The notes under the pieces were generated by a model, which was not told where the DNA came from, did no database searches, and saw only the letters and a list, made by a program, of their open reading frames with translations. A stretch of DNA of 64,000 bases from Desulfocurvibacter africanus subsp. africanus DSM 2603 (GTDB lineage: Bacteria; Desulfobacterota; Desulfovibrionia; Desulfovibrionales; Desulfovibrionaceae). Location of the stretch: contig NZ_KE383873.1 of the NCBI RefSeq assembly GCF_000422545.1, positions 289,905 to 353,904 on the forward strand, read 5' to 3'. The translations under genes and the position numbers were made by a program. How positions within the stretch are numbered: position 1 is the stretch's first letter; the number at the start of each line of letters is the position of its first letter. Positions 1-8,077 of the stretch are shown here, in pieces.

Positions 1-1
1 G

Positions 2-136
2 ATAGGGAAAGAGTATACACTAGATCCAGCCAATGACCTAAGGCCCTTATGCCCCAATTGTCATGCAATGATACATAGATCCAGCCCCATCATCTCCATT
101 GATGAACTAAAAGAGGTTATTAAACCTGATTATTAA
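2..136 (+). CDS. HNH endonuclease, C-terminal fragment (5' end outside window)
   Basis: The open frame enters from the left edge and ends at TAA. The visible 44 residues carry the core of an HNH nuclease fold: DPANDLRPLCPNCHAMIHR, with the two zinc-type cysteines in CPNC and the catalytic-type H-x3-H ending. In HNH enzymes this beta-beta-alpha metal finger cuts DNA and is common in restriction and mobile-element nucleases. The gene is AT-rich like the island to its right and converges on the KAP NTPase fragment. The N-terminal specificity part is not visible, so substrate and system type cannot be named. Confidence 0.8.
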   Translation: MGKEYTLDPANDLRPLCPNCHAMIHRSSPIISIDELKEVIKPDY

Positions 137-320
137 GCCAACCTATCTACTGAGCATTGTCGAGCGTTCAAAGCCATATCTAAGCTGTACTCAGTTATAA
201 CTCATTCTATTTGTAAACCTCCCTGGGAGAGAGGGTCGCCAACATTTCTTTAGTTAGATTGAGGATAATATGTTCCAAAGCTCAGGAGGTAGTAAGTCAA
301 ATCACTTCACGAATGATATG

Positions 321-1295
321 TTATTTATAAAGACCGTATTTAACTATCTTCTTGAAGAACCAATCCAGAGTGGCGTCGTTTTCAACATAGAACATAAATT
401 CTTTCCAGCATGAACAAAAAAGATCGTTAATCCCAATAGGCAAAACATTACGGCCATGTTGTAAGTTAATGAATCGACCAATACCACCTTCAGCTTGTAT
501 AAATCTGCAAAGCGCGGCCGATACTTTGTCATAAGATTGCAACTGGCCATATATGTGAAGAACCCAAATGAAAGATTCTTCAGAATCGACCGCATCTGAA
601 AATGTTTTATGAACTTTAATTATGCTATTAATTTTCTCGCACCAGTGATTCTTTAACAATATAATATCTCTGGTAGAAAGATTAAGGCTTTGATGGAAGA
701 TGTCTTGTGCCTCTGATTCTGCTTTGTACTCACCATCGCTGTAGAGTTGTGCTTTAGATAATAAGGTAATAAGCAGGCTCGTTGACACCGCAAGATAGCT
801 GCAATCTCTGATTATACTTTCAATTAATATCGACTTGTCTTTCGGCTTAGCGTTATCAATAAGCTGCAGAATAAATCTAGAAAGGTCTTCATGCAAATGA
901 TGAACAAATAAAGGCTTAGCCCGTTTAGTTATCAATTTTGCCAAATCTAATGGATTTTTTGCCTCTACCCTTGTAAGAAAAGGAAAAAGGAAATCCAACC
1001 ACGATATAAAGTTTTTGCTATCCACAGATCTCATAATCTCTTGCAAAATACGAATACGTTCATCCACTGATTGGAGAAATGTATATGCCATCTGCGAAGA
1101 AAACGTGTTTGAGCTTAAATCGGCATGAAAATACTTAGTAAAAGCTTGAAGAGAACTAATCCTATTCTCTACGTTATAATCATGACTTGCATGGCTGAAC
1201 TCATTAATAGCACCAGGAAATAAAATCTGCAGCAAAGAGATCAGTTCACTCTCTTCAGCACGATCAAGCTTTTTAAATATGGCGATATAAGGCAA
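321..1295 (-). CDS. C-terminal half of the KAP-family NTPase (second frame)
   Basis: This 324-residue frame lies immediately behind and overlaps the KAP ATPase frame by 55 bp. It lacks a convincing start of its own: the first possible start is a TTG inside the overlap with no clear ribosome-binding site. Its first residues (KKLDRAEESELISLLQILFPG) read as a natural continuation of the KAP ATPase after residues SPYLK, so it is best seen as the tail of the same protein, helical and without known motifs. Either a -1 frameshift joins the two frames or a single-base indel has broken the gene. AT-rich composition marks it as part of the imported island. Confidence 0.6.
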   Translation of the reverse strand: MPYIAIFKKLDRAEESELISLLQILFPGAINEFSHASHDYNVENRISSLQAFTKYFHADLSSNTFSSQMAYTFLQSVDERIRILQEIMRSVDSKNFISWLDFLFPFLTRVEAKNPLDLAKLITKRAKPLFVHHLHEDLSRFILQLIDNAKPKDKSILIESIIRDCSYLAVSTSLLITLLSKAQLYSDGEYKAESEAQDIFHQSLNLSTRDIILLKNHWCEKINSIIKVHKTFSDAVDSEESFIWVLHIYGQLQSYDKVSAALCRFIQAEGGIGRFINLQHGRNVLPIGINDLFCSCWKEFMFYVENDATLDWFFKKIVKYGLYK

Positions 1296-2638
1296 TTAAC
1301 TTGTTCATATCTTTTCTTTGATTCAAGACCAATGTTCATTGTATAGTTATCTACCTCTGTAAATTTTGTATCAAAGCAAAACAATTTAGGAGTGGATTTA
1401 ATTATATTATATAGATCCGGAAATTCATTTTGAATAACTTGCATCAAAATTATATCCGCAATGTTGACCTCTCCTCTTAGTGGCATTCCAATAAATATAG
1501 ATCTGTTTAACACTTTAGTAATCTTGCGTGGGGTAGATAGCATAGATGACGCTATGACAGTAGAGGATCCTATTAGTCTGGCTTCTGAATCATCCAGTTG
1601 AATTTCATATTCGTGAAGTAATTTATCTAAAGATTTTTTAAAGAATTGCTTTCTTTGTAGGTAAGTTGCTGCCGGTAAATGCAGTCGTAAATCAATTATC
1701 TTGTCTAGAAACTCATGAGGCTTTTTTATGCCCTCCCTCTTAAGCAGAATCCCGGTTTGTTTTGGATCATATGCTAGTAAATATGAGACCTGCGGGAAGT
1801 CACAGATTATTTTTACAAGTTGGAAAACCACTTTAACCTCGGATGAAAATAATCTTTCAATGTCGTCAATTGATATAACAATTGGTTGGTCTATTGATTT
1901 TAATAGGCAGCTCAACCTTTCCTTTTTTTGATAAATATCCGTATTGTCATTTAAAACGCTCTTACCTCTTAGTAAATCCCATCCTATCTTTAAAATGCCG
2001 TCAATGCTTCCGGCTTTCAATTTAAGAATGGCAGTAGAAAACTCTTGAAATGCATCTAGCACTTCACTTGAAATATTTGTATTCAATTTTTTGCGCTTAA
2101 GAGCTGCTTCAAATTCAGTTAAAAAGACTTCAAATACAGAATTTAACGAACTGGCCATCCACAAATTAATATTTATAAATATACATCTTGGGTACTGGCT
2201 TCTAATTAGTTGCTTCGTCATATTTATCAGTGACGTTTTCCCACTACCCCAGTCGTCTTCCAGGGCAATAACAAAGCTATTTGTGTCGCGTTTTGATACC
2301 AAATATTTGGATAGTGAATTTGCAAAGGAGTATCTCTCAAATTCGTCATCACTTAATTGTTCTACTGGTCTATCCATTAGGCAAAAGCTATTAGTATTAT
2401 TTTGATTTTCTTTTGAGCGAATGCGGATAAGATTAATAGCAAGCTTTACAAAGTAATACAGCGCCAGCGCCGACAAGAGGATGCTGAACGCAATATAGAA
2501 GTGATATCTGTTGGCAACTAAGAATCCAACAAATCTACTAAAGTGTAAGTAGACAAAGAATATGCCCAAGGCTGTTAAGCATACAAAACCAAACTCTACT
2601 CGGCTTGGCAAACTTATCTTTAATAGTCTTGAATACAT
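1241..2638 (-). CDS. KAP-family P-loop NTPase with N-terminal membrane anchor
   Basis: KAP NTPases are membrane-associated P-loop ATPases, often plasmid- or phage-linked and repeatedly found in bacterial defence loci. The protein has two hydrophobic helices at about residues 15-65, a Walker A EDDWGSGKTS near residue 125, and a Walker B VISIDDIER near residue 265, followed by YLLAYDP, which is typical of the family. I chose the ATG at 2638 because AGGTG lies six bases upstream; a GTG three codons earlier is possible. The frame stops at 1241, too early for the family, and continues in the -1 frame as the 321-1295 frame. Low GC unlike the flanking chromosome suggests transfer. Confidence 0.8.
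   Translation of the reverse strand: MYSRLLKISLPSRVEFGFVCLTALGIFFVYLHFSRFVGFLVANRYHFYIAFSILLSALALYYFVKLAINLIRIRSKENQNNTNSFCLMDRPVEQLSDDEFERYSFANSLSKYLVSKRDTNSFVIALEDDWGSGKTSLINMTKQLIRSQYPRCIFININLWMASSLNSVFEVFLTEFEAALKRKKLNTNISSEVLDAFQEFSTAILKLKAGSIDGILKIGWDLLRGKSVLNDNTDIYQKKERLSCLLKSIDQPIVISIDDIERLFSSEVKVVFQLVKIICDFPQVSYLLAYDPKQTGILLKREGIKKPHEFLDKIIDLRLHLPAATYLQRKQFFKKSLDKLLHEYEIQLDDSEARLIGSSTVIASSMLSTPRKITKVLNRSIFIGMPLRGEVNIADIILMQVIQNEFPDLYNIIKSTPKLFCFDTKFTEVDNYTMNIGLESKKRYEQVNCLISPYLKSLIVLKRVN
1271..1277 (-). other. TTTAAAA slippery heptamer at the KAP frame junction
   Basis: On the minus strand the zero frame reads TAT TTA AAA AGC, so T TTA AAA fits the X XXY YYZ slippery pattern exactly. 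A -1 slip there enters the downstream frame at AAG CTT GAT (KLD), giving one continuous protein of roughly 770 residues. Whether this is programmed or a chance indel in a homopolymer cannot be told from one sequence. Confidence 0.5.
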
Positions 2639-2989
2639 GTGAATCACCTAGTGTAGCTGCTTGTTCGCTTTTCCAAATTTAGATAGCTTAAAGTATGATT
2701 GAACTTCGTCCTGTGCGTGTTTATTTAATTGATGGTTGCATGCATGAAGCAAGAATCCTGAATAAATGCTACTTTTGGTATATACATGTCTGCTGCCTTT
2801 GTTCGTACTGAATAATCCTTTCGCCATCTAGTCAAGTAAATTCAGCAATAGTTTGGCTTTATCAGGGTAAATCTGTTCGTTTTCTCGACATTTCCCTCTC
2901 CACAAAACCGCCTGCCTTCTCCCGCGAGTATCTTGATAAATAACCCCCGGACCAGTGTTTCATCGAGATCGACAGAAAGGAGCTAGAAC
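2639..2989. other. AT-rich intergenic region of the island
   Basis: No coding frame with a believable start is seen. The stretch must hold the promoter of the leftward KAP gene and, near its right end, an AGAAAGGAGC ribosome-binding site for the recombinase remnant that starts at 2990. Composition changes from AT-rich to GC-rich at roughly 2900-2990, which marks the right edge of the imported segment. Confidence 0.5.
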
Positions 2990-3115
2990 ATGGGCCGGGC
3001 AATCGCATACCTGCGGGTGAGCACAGACGGGCGGGACCTCAGGAAGCCAAAATGGGTAGCAGTAACCTGGGACAGGACCGGCCCTAGGCGAGGACGGCTT
3101 AGCCGTTGCCGATAA
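2990..3115 (+). pseudogene. Serine recombinase/resolvase, truncated N-terminal remnant
   Basis: A 41-codon frame opens with MGRAIAYLRVSTDGRDLRKPK, which matches the start of resolvase/invertase-type serine recombinases (the AYLRVST segment contains the catalytic serine). It has a good AAGGAG ribosome-binding site, but after about 20 residues the similarity is lost and a stop follows, so the catalytic domain is gone. In Desulfovibrio-type genomes such genes often sit at the edge of integrated elements. Here it lies between the AT-rich island and a decayed tRNA copy, which supports an integration scar. Confidence 0.7.
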
Positions 3116-3223
3116 GCTCTTGTTTAGAGATGTGCTCGGTAGGGTTTTGTACCAGTATGTATACCAAAGAGAGAAGGGTTAGAACCGTGATGGCTCTAAC
3201 TCTTTCTTGATATTTGCAATTCC

Positions 3224-3279
3224 TGGTCGGGATGAGAGGATGTGAACCTCCGGCCCCTTGAACCCCATGCAAGTGCTCT
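3224..3279 (-). pseudogene. Decayed 3' part of tRNA-Pro(GGG), probable attachment-site relic
   Basis: Read on the minus strand, the segment resembles the anticodon arm, variable loop, T arm and acceptor end of tRNA-Pro, ending in CGACCA. The anticodon loop ATGGGGT is kept (GGG). Defects are visible: the anticodon stem is mispaired (CTTGC against TCAAG), the T loop reads TTCACAT with the conserved A58 replaced by C, and no proper D arm or 5' acceptor strand follows. Integrating elements often use the 3' end of tRNA genes, so this is likely a duplicated and decayed att half. Confidence 0.6.
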
Positions 3280-3371
3280 GCGCGACTCCAGGGCCGCGCC
3301 CTGTTCGGACTAGCCCTGGCGAGTAAGGGCAGGGGAGGGCAGGACCCTTCCCCGTTCCTATGCAGACAGCC

Positions 3372-4169
3372 TTACCTCCCCACCACTGCAAAGGCCTCCT
3401 CCACGCCCTTGTTCTCGTGCACGATGGCGTTCAAGGCCCGCACGAGATTCACGGGATCCTCATGCTGGAACACGTTGCGGCCGATGGACAGGCCCGAGCC
3501 GCCGGCGTCGAGCGAATCGCGCACCATCTGCAGCAGGTCGCGGGTGCTGTCGAGCTTGGGGCCGCCGGCGATGAGCACCGGGATGCAGCAGCCCTCGATG
3601 GCCTGGGCGAAAGTCGCCTTGTCGCCGGTATAGGGCACCTTGACCACGTCCGCGCCCAGCTCCATGCCGATGCGCGCGCAGTGGGCCACCATCTCGGGAT
3701 CGAATTCGCCCTGCACCTTGGGGCCGCGGGCGTACACCATGGCCAGCAGCGGCATGCCCCAGTTGGCGGCGCTGGAGGCCACCTTGCCGAAGTCGGCCAG
3801 CATGTGGCGTTCGGTTTCGTCGCCCAGGTTCACGTGGATGGACACGGCGTCCGCGCCCAGGCGGATGGCGTCCTCCACGGTGGTGGTCAGGACCTTGGCG
3901 TGCGGGAAGGGCGACAGGCAGGTGGAGGCCGACAGGTGCACGATGAGGCCGAAGTCGCGGCCCTGGGTGCGGTGGCCGCAGGCCACCAGCCCGCGATGGA
4001 CCAGCCCGGCGTTGGCGCCGCCCTCCACGAGCCTTGTCACGGCGTCGCGGACGTGTACGAGTCCCTTGATGGGCCCGACGCTCACGCCGTGGTCCATTGG
4101 TACGATGATGGTGCGGTTGGTATTGCGATTGAAAATGCGTTCAAGCCGAATGGCTTTGCCGACGTGCAT
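3372..4169 (-). CDS. 2-amino-3,7-dideoxy-D-threo-hept-6-ulosonate synthase (class I aldolase family)
   Basis: This 265-residue TIM-barrel aldolase belongs to the DhnA/MJ0400 group, which in archaea and sulfate reducers performs the first step of the alternative route to 3-dehydroquinate. Visible family features are [11 protein letters not shown] near residue 25, the Schiff-base strand VVKVPYTGD near residue 180, and the phosphate-binding segments LIAGGPK and [10 protein letters not shown]. The ATG at 4169 is preceded by AGGAGG at the right distance, so a long upstream extension of the frame was rejected. The usual partner, 3-dehydroquinate synthase II, is not next to it. A plain fructose-bisphosphate aldolase role is the alternative. 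Confidence 0.8.
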   Translation of the reverse strand: MHVGKAIRLERIFNRNTNRTIIVPMDHGVSVGPIKGLVHVRDAVTRLVEGGANAGLVHRGLVACGHRTQGRDFGLIVHLSASTCLSPFPHAKVLTTTVEDAIRLGADAVSIHVNLGDETERHMLADFGKVASSAANWGMPLLAMVYARGPKVQGEFDPEMVAHCARIGMELGADVVKVPYTGDKATFAQAIEGCCIPVLIAGGPKLDSTRDLLQMVRDSLDAGGSGLSIGRNVFQHEDPVNLVRALNAIVHENKGVEEAFAVVGR

Positions 4170-4355
4170 GGCGGTCCTCCTGCTGTGCCGCCCGCGCCGT
4201 TTGCGCCATCCGTGCAATTTGCGCTGGACGGATTGGACCGGACGCGACGATGCGGCGGTGGGTTGGCTTATGGGGTACGAGAAAAGGCCGTGTCGCCGGG
4301 AGGTTATAAACGAGCTGCGGGGCGCTGGCAATTTGGCCTGGCGCAGAGGACAAGA

Positions 4356-4386
4356 AAAGGCCCGGAACATGCTGATCCGGGCCTTT
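4356..4386 (-). terminator. Hairpin terminator after the betaine transporter operon
   Basis: An 11-bp perfect stem (AAAGGCCCGGA with TCCGGGCCTTT) and a 9-base loop lies 25 bases beyond the stop of the substrate-binding gene. It separates the transporter operon from the aldolase gene, both read leftward. Confidence 0.7.
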
Positions 4387-4411
4387 ATTATCGAGTGTAG
4401 CGGGGCTGGAC

Positions 4412-5266
4412 TTACTTGCCCAGCCACCCGTTCACGAGCTTCGGATTCTCGTTGATGAAGCGCACGGCATTCTTGTAGGGATCCGCGTCGGGCTCCTGGT
4501 TCCAGGCCATGACCATCTGCAGCTGGTCCGGGCTATCCCACTGGAAGCGGTCCATGAAGGCATACACCTTAGGCATGTCCTGCTTGAGGCCCTTGCGCAC
4601 GATGGTGTCGATGTGCTCCTCGCCGCCCAGGATGCCCTTGGGATCGTCCAGGTACTTCAGCTCCCAGCGGCCGAACATCCAATGTGGCGACCAGGCCGTA
4701 ACCACCACCCACTGCTTGTGCTTGATGGCGTCGGCCAGGGCGGCGGTCATGGTCGCGCCGCTGCCTTCCATGAGTTCAAACTTGTTAAGCTTATACTCTT
4801 CCATGGCCTTTTCCGAGAGCTGCATGAGGCCGGCGCCGGGATCGATGCCGTACACGCGGCCGTCGAACTTGTCGGCGTGCTTGTTCAGGTCGGCAATGGA
4901 ATCGATGTCCACATACTTGGGCACGGCCCAACCGAGCTTGGCTCCGCCCACGATGGGGCCGAGATTCTCGAACTTGCCCTTGAGCCTGTCGGCGTAATTC
5001 TTGTGCGTCTCGGGCAGCCAAGCCGTGACCATGCCGTCCACATCGCCGGTTGCAACGGCTTGCCACATGGCTGCGGCGGCCACGGGCAGGATCTCGACAT
5101 CATAGCCGAGCTTTTCCTGCAGCACGGCGCGGGCCACGTTGGTGCTGGCCACGGCGCAGTCCCATTCGACATAGGCCAGGGTGACCTTCTTGGCGGCGAA
5201 AGCCGAAGGCGCGGAGATCAAAAGCACGGCCATGGCCGTGAGGAATACCTTCAGGGTGAAGCGCAT
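4412..5266 (-). CDS. proX: Glycine betaine/proline betaine-binding periplasmic protein (OpuAC/ProX)
   Basis: Periplasmic receptor for compatible solutes, delivering betaine to the ProVW transporter during osmotic stress. The 284-residue protein begins with a clear Sec signal peptide (hydrophobic 6-20, cleavage after SAFA). The OpuAC fold is recognisable, with tryptophans in YVEWD, WLPETH and AWSPHWMF that in this family build the aromatic cage around the trimethylammonium group. The ATG at 5266 sits behind AGGAGGCTCC; a longer upstream reading is a shadow of the permease. It is the third gene of the operon, 41 bp after the permease, and is followed by a terminator. Confidence 0.88.
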   Translation of the reverse strand: MRFTLKVFLTAMAVLLISAPSAFAAKKVTLAYVEWDCAVASTNVARAVLQEKLGYDVEILPVAAAAMWQAVATGDVDGMVTAWLPETHKNYADRLKGKFENLGPIVGGAKLGWAVPKYVDIDSIADLNKHADKFDGRVYGIDPGAGLMQLSEKAMEEYKLNKFELMEGSGATMTAALADAIKHKQWVVVTAWSPHWMFGRWELKYLDDPKGILGGEEHIDTIVRKGLKQDMPKVYAFMDRFQWDSPDQLQMVMAWNQEPDADPYKNAVRFINENPKLVNGWLGK

Positions 5267-5307
5267 GGAGCCTCCTATTGTAGTTGGTGTGATAACTGGA
5301 TGGCGGA

Positions 5308-6153
5308 TCAGCTGCGCTTGCGCACGACGATCCGCTGCATGACACGGTCGAAGATCATGGCCACGATGACGATGCCCAGGCCGGCCTCGAAGCCGCGCGC
5401 CGGGTCCAGGCGTTGGATGGCCTTCCAGACTTCGCCGCCCAGGCCTTTGGCGCCGATCATGGCTGCGACGACCACCATGGACAGGGCCAGCATGACCGTC
5501 TGGTTCACTCCGGCCATAATGGTGGAAGCGGCCATGGGCAGTTGCAGCTTTAACAGCTTCTGCCCGCGCGTGGCTCCGAAGGCGTCGGAGGCCTCGACCA
5601 GCTCGCGTGGCACCTGGCGGATGCCCAGGCAGGTCAGGCGGATGGCCGGCGGCATGGCGAAGATCACCGTGGAGAAGATGGCCGCCACCTTGCCCAGGCC
5701 GAAGAATGGGATGGCCGGGATAAGGTAGACGAAGGCCGGCATGGTCTGCATGAAGTCCAGCACCGGCATGATCAGGCGATAGGCCGGCTGACTCAAGGCC
5801 GTGAGGATGCCAAGCGGCATGCCGATAATGATGGCCAAGCTCGTAGCCACAAGCACCAGGGCGATGGTGGATATCGTGGGGCTCCAGAAGCCCAGGTTCC
5901 AGATCAGGCCCAGGCCCAGCATGGTGAACAGGGCCACGCCGCGGCTTTTGCTCAGACGCCAGCACAGGCCGGCGGCAAGCAGGATAAGCAGCCAGGGCGG
6001 CAGGAACATCATGGTTCCCACGAGCAGGTCGATGCCGCTTTCCACCACCTTGGCAAAGGCCTTGGTGGCGAAGGACAGGTGCTCGGCCAAAAAGTCGATG
6101 CTCGTTTCGATGGATGCGCCCAGGGGAATTTTGGGGATGATCGGCATGGTCAT
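5308..6153 (-). CDS. proW: Glycine betaine ABC transporter permease (ProW/OpuAB)
   Basis: Inner-membrane channel of the osmoprotectant importer. The 281 residues hold about six to seven hydrophobic helices and the binding-protein-dependent permease signature with the EAA loop at RELVEASDAFGATRGQKLLK. MQTMPAFVYLIPAIPFFGLG and VNQTVMLALSMVVVAAMIG are characteristic of ProW. Its ATG overlaps the stop of the ATPase gene by four bases (ATGA), which implies coupled translation. The gene lies between the ATPase and the binding protein in the usual order. Confidence 0.9.
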   Translation of the reverse strand: MTMPIIPKIPLGASIETSIDFLAEHLSFATKAFAKVVESGIDLLVGTMMFLPPWLLILLAAGLCWRLSKSRGVALFTMLGLGLIWNLGFWSPTISTIALVLVATSLAIIIGMPLGILTALSQPAYRLIMPVLDFMQTMPAFVYLIPAIPFFGLGKVAAIFSTVIFAMPPAIRLTCLGIRQVPRELVEASDAFGATRGQKLLKLQLPMAASTIMAGVNQTVMLALSMVVVAAMIGAKGLGGEVWKAIQRLDPARGFEAGLGIVIVAMIFDRVMQRIVVRKRS

Positions 6154-7352
6154 TGCGCGTTGCCTCCTCTTTCGGCCAGGCCGGCTATGAGCGAGCCGCG
6201 CACGACCACGCCGACAAGGCGTCCGCGATCATCAACGACCGGCAGGGGCGACTGGCCAGCGGCCATGAGCGGGATGATGTCCGCGGCCGGTGTTTCGACC
6301 CGCACCGTGGAAACCTCGGCCTGCATGATCTCGTCGATGCGCCCGTTGCCGTTCTTGAGGGCGATGTCGGTCATATCGGCAGTGACCCAGCCCTTGAGCA
6401 GGCCGTCGCGCGAGACCACGAACAAGCTGGACAGGCCGGCCTTCTGCATGCGCCGAAGGGCGGTGCGCGGTCCGTCACTGCCGTAGGCCACGGCCTCGGT
6501 GCGCTTCATGACCTGGCCGGCGGTCACGGCCTTGGTCACATCCACGTCCTCCACGAAACGGCGCACGTATTCGGTGGCCGGATTGGCCAGGATTTCCTCG
6601 CCCGTTCCGCACTGCTCGATGCGGCCGTCGCGCATGAGCACGATGCGGTCGCCGAGCTTGAGGGCTTCGTCGAGGTCGTGGCTGATGAACACGATGGTCT
6701 TGCGCATGGATTCCTGCAGGGACAGCAACTCGTCCTGCATGTCCTTGCGGATGAGCGGGTCCAGGGCGCTGAAAGCCTCGTCCATAAGCAGTATGTCCGG
6801 GCTCACCGCCAGGGCGCGGGCCAGACCCACGCGCTGCTGCATGCCGCCCGAGAGCTGCGCGGGATAGCTCCCTTCCCAGCCGGCCAGACCCACGAGCTCC
6901 AAGGCTTCGTGGGCTCGCTTGCGGCGCTCCTCCTCGGCCACGCCCTGGATTTCCAGGCCAAAGGACGCGTTGTCCAGCACGGTGCGGTGGGGGAACAGGG
7001 CGAAGGACTGGAAGACCATGCTCATCTTGTGCTGGCGGAGCTTGCGCAGCTCTTCGGCGGTCATTGTCGTGATGTCCTGGCCGTCGATGAAGATGCTGCC
7101 GGCGGTGGGCTCGATAAGGCGGTTGATGCAGCGCACCAGGGTGGACTTGCCGCTGCCGGACAGGCCCATGACCACGACGATCTCGCCGCGCCTGGCCTCG
7201 AAGCTTACGTCGGCCACGCCTACGCCCTGTTTGGTGGAGCGGAAGATTTCGTCCTTGGAGCGGCCATCCCGGAGCATCGTCATGGCTTTTTCGGGATGGG
7301 TGCCGAAGATCTTGTAGAGATTCTGGATGCGGATGATCGCTTGCTCAGCCAT
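6150..7352 (-). CDS. proV: Glycine betaine ABC transporter ATPase with tandem CBS domains (ProV/OpuAA)
   Basis: Energises betaine import. In the 400-residue protein, Walker A GLSGSGKST lies at about residues 63-71, the signature LSGGMQQRVGLARAL near 160, and Walker B ILLMDEAFSALD follows. Residues about 280-395 form two CBS repeats (LSSLFVVSRDG and SPLPVVDDRGRLVG), which in OpuA-type ATPases sense ionic strength or cyclic di-AMP; which applies here is unknown. The ATG at 7352 has GGAGGGG upstream, so the 19-residue longer frame was not used. It is the first gene of proV-proW-proX. Confidence 0.9.
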   Translation of the reverse strand: MAEQAIIRIQNLYKIFGTHPEKAMTMLRDGRSKDEIFRSTKQGVGVADVSFEARRGEIVVVMGLSGSGKSTLVRCINRLIEPTAGSIFIDGQDITTMTAEELRKLRQHKMSMVFQSFALFPHRTVLDNASFGLEIQGVAEEERRKRAHEALELVGLAGWEGSYPAQLSGGMQQRVGLARALAVSPDILLMDEAFSALDPLIRKDMQDELLSLQESMRKTIVFISHDLDEALKLGDRIVLMRDGRIEQCGTGEEILANPATEYVRRFVEDVDVTKAVTAGQVMKRTEAVAYGSDGPRTALRRMQKAGLSSLFVVSRDGLLKGWVTADMTDIALKNGNGRIDEIMQAEVSTVRVETPAADIIPLMAAGQSPLPVVDDRGRLVGVVVRGSLIAGLAERGGNAQ

Positions 7353-7951
7353 GCTTCGGGAACCCCTCCAGAGCCTCGCGGAGCGCGCGGGCGGCAGCTT
7401 CGGCCCCAATGGAACCGATCATCGGCGGATGGCCGTAAGTTGAGGGCATCATGTGTCAATCTCCAATGATGTAGTGCTTAGTTACAGTTAAAGCATCATA
7501 GCAATAAACGTGTCTTGCATGAAGATGCAGAAAAAATGCATGACGCATCAGCATGCCTTGATGGAAAAATCAAGGCACAGTTGGTTTCTCTAGACGGGTC
7601 GAATATGTATACAGTACGCAGAAATTCTTGTCAAACACATGACAGGATTTATTTGATATTGTTCAGTATGCTCAGATGTGAATCGCGATTTAAAATAATT
7701 TTGGTGACATGAAGGCGGGTGGACAGGGTAGTTGCTCGTTCTGGAATGCGGAAAGCCGAACGGGGGTGGGCTCTCTCCGACAGGCGTTTCAGTCGGTTCA
7801 ACCGGCAGTAGGTGCTCAGGAGGGAAGGGCCAGAGATGACGACAATGTTGGGCTCGCCCACGGGGCGACGGGGGCCTGGATGACGGTCGGGATATAGTAA
7901 GCCGGCGGACGACGACGTGGAATTGCCCGGCGGGCCCGCCGGGCGCGGATT
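7353..7951. other. Intergenic region upstream of proV with several inverted repeats
   Basis: No protein gene is supported here; the short open frames lack ribosome-binding sites. The AT-rich part (about 7440-7710) should hold the proV promoter. I see a hairpin TGCCTTGAT-GGAAAA-ATCAAGGCA near 7553-7576, an operator-like TGTCA-N6-TGACA near 7632-7647, and a perfect 20-bp GC palindrome GCCCGGCGGGCCCGCCGGGC at 7925-7944. None can be tied to a named regulator. Confidence 0.5.
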
Positions 7952-8077
7952 AGAGCATTTTGCTTTTGAAAATGCTCTGCAAGCCATGCGTCGGCATGGC
8001 TTGCCGCCGCGTAGGCGTAGGCGCAATTCACTTGCGCCGTCAACGCCGGAGCGGGCGTCTTAAAAGCAATCTGCTTT
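7952..8077 (-). repeat. 126-bp hairpin repeat, copy 1 (MITE-like)
   Basis: Copy in minus orientation. It has imperfect terminal inverted repeats (GAGCAGATTGCTTTTAAG against GAGCATTTTGCTTTTGAA), TA on both flanks, and three internal hairpins. Its 5' end overlaps the TAA stop codon of the lpxR-like gene. Confidence 0.85.

Noticed and set aside
3224-3279. Functional tRNA-Pro gene
   Set aside because: Anticodon stem mismatch, missing A58 and no 5' half; only a relic is supported.
3360-4400. Long plus-strand frame opposite the aldolase gene
   Set aside because: It is the antisense shadow of a recognised family gene in GC-rich DNA, has no ribosome-binding site and shows low-complexity His/Ala/Gly composition.
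4412-5965. 517-residue reading of the betaine-binding protein gene
   Set aside because: The first 233 residues are an out-of-frame reading of the permease gene; a signal peptide and AGGAGG place the start at 5266.
6153-7469. 438-codon plus-strand frame opposite proV
   Set aside because: Antisense shadow of the ProV gene; no family resemblance and composition typical of reversed coding sequence.
7515-7712. 65-codon plus-strand frame upstream of proV
   Set aside because: AT-rich promoter-type DNA with hairpins, no start signal and no recognisable protein pattern.
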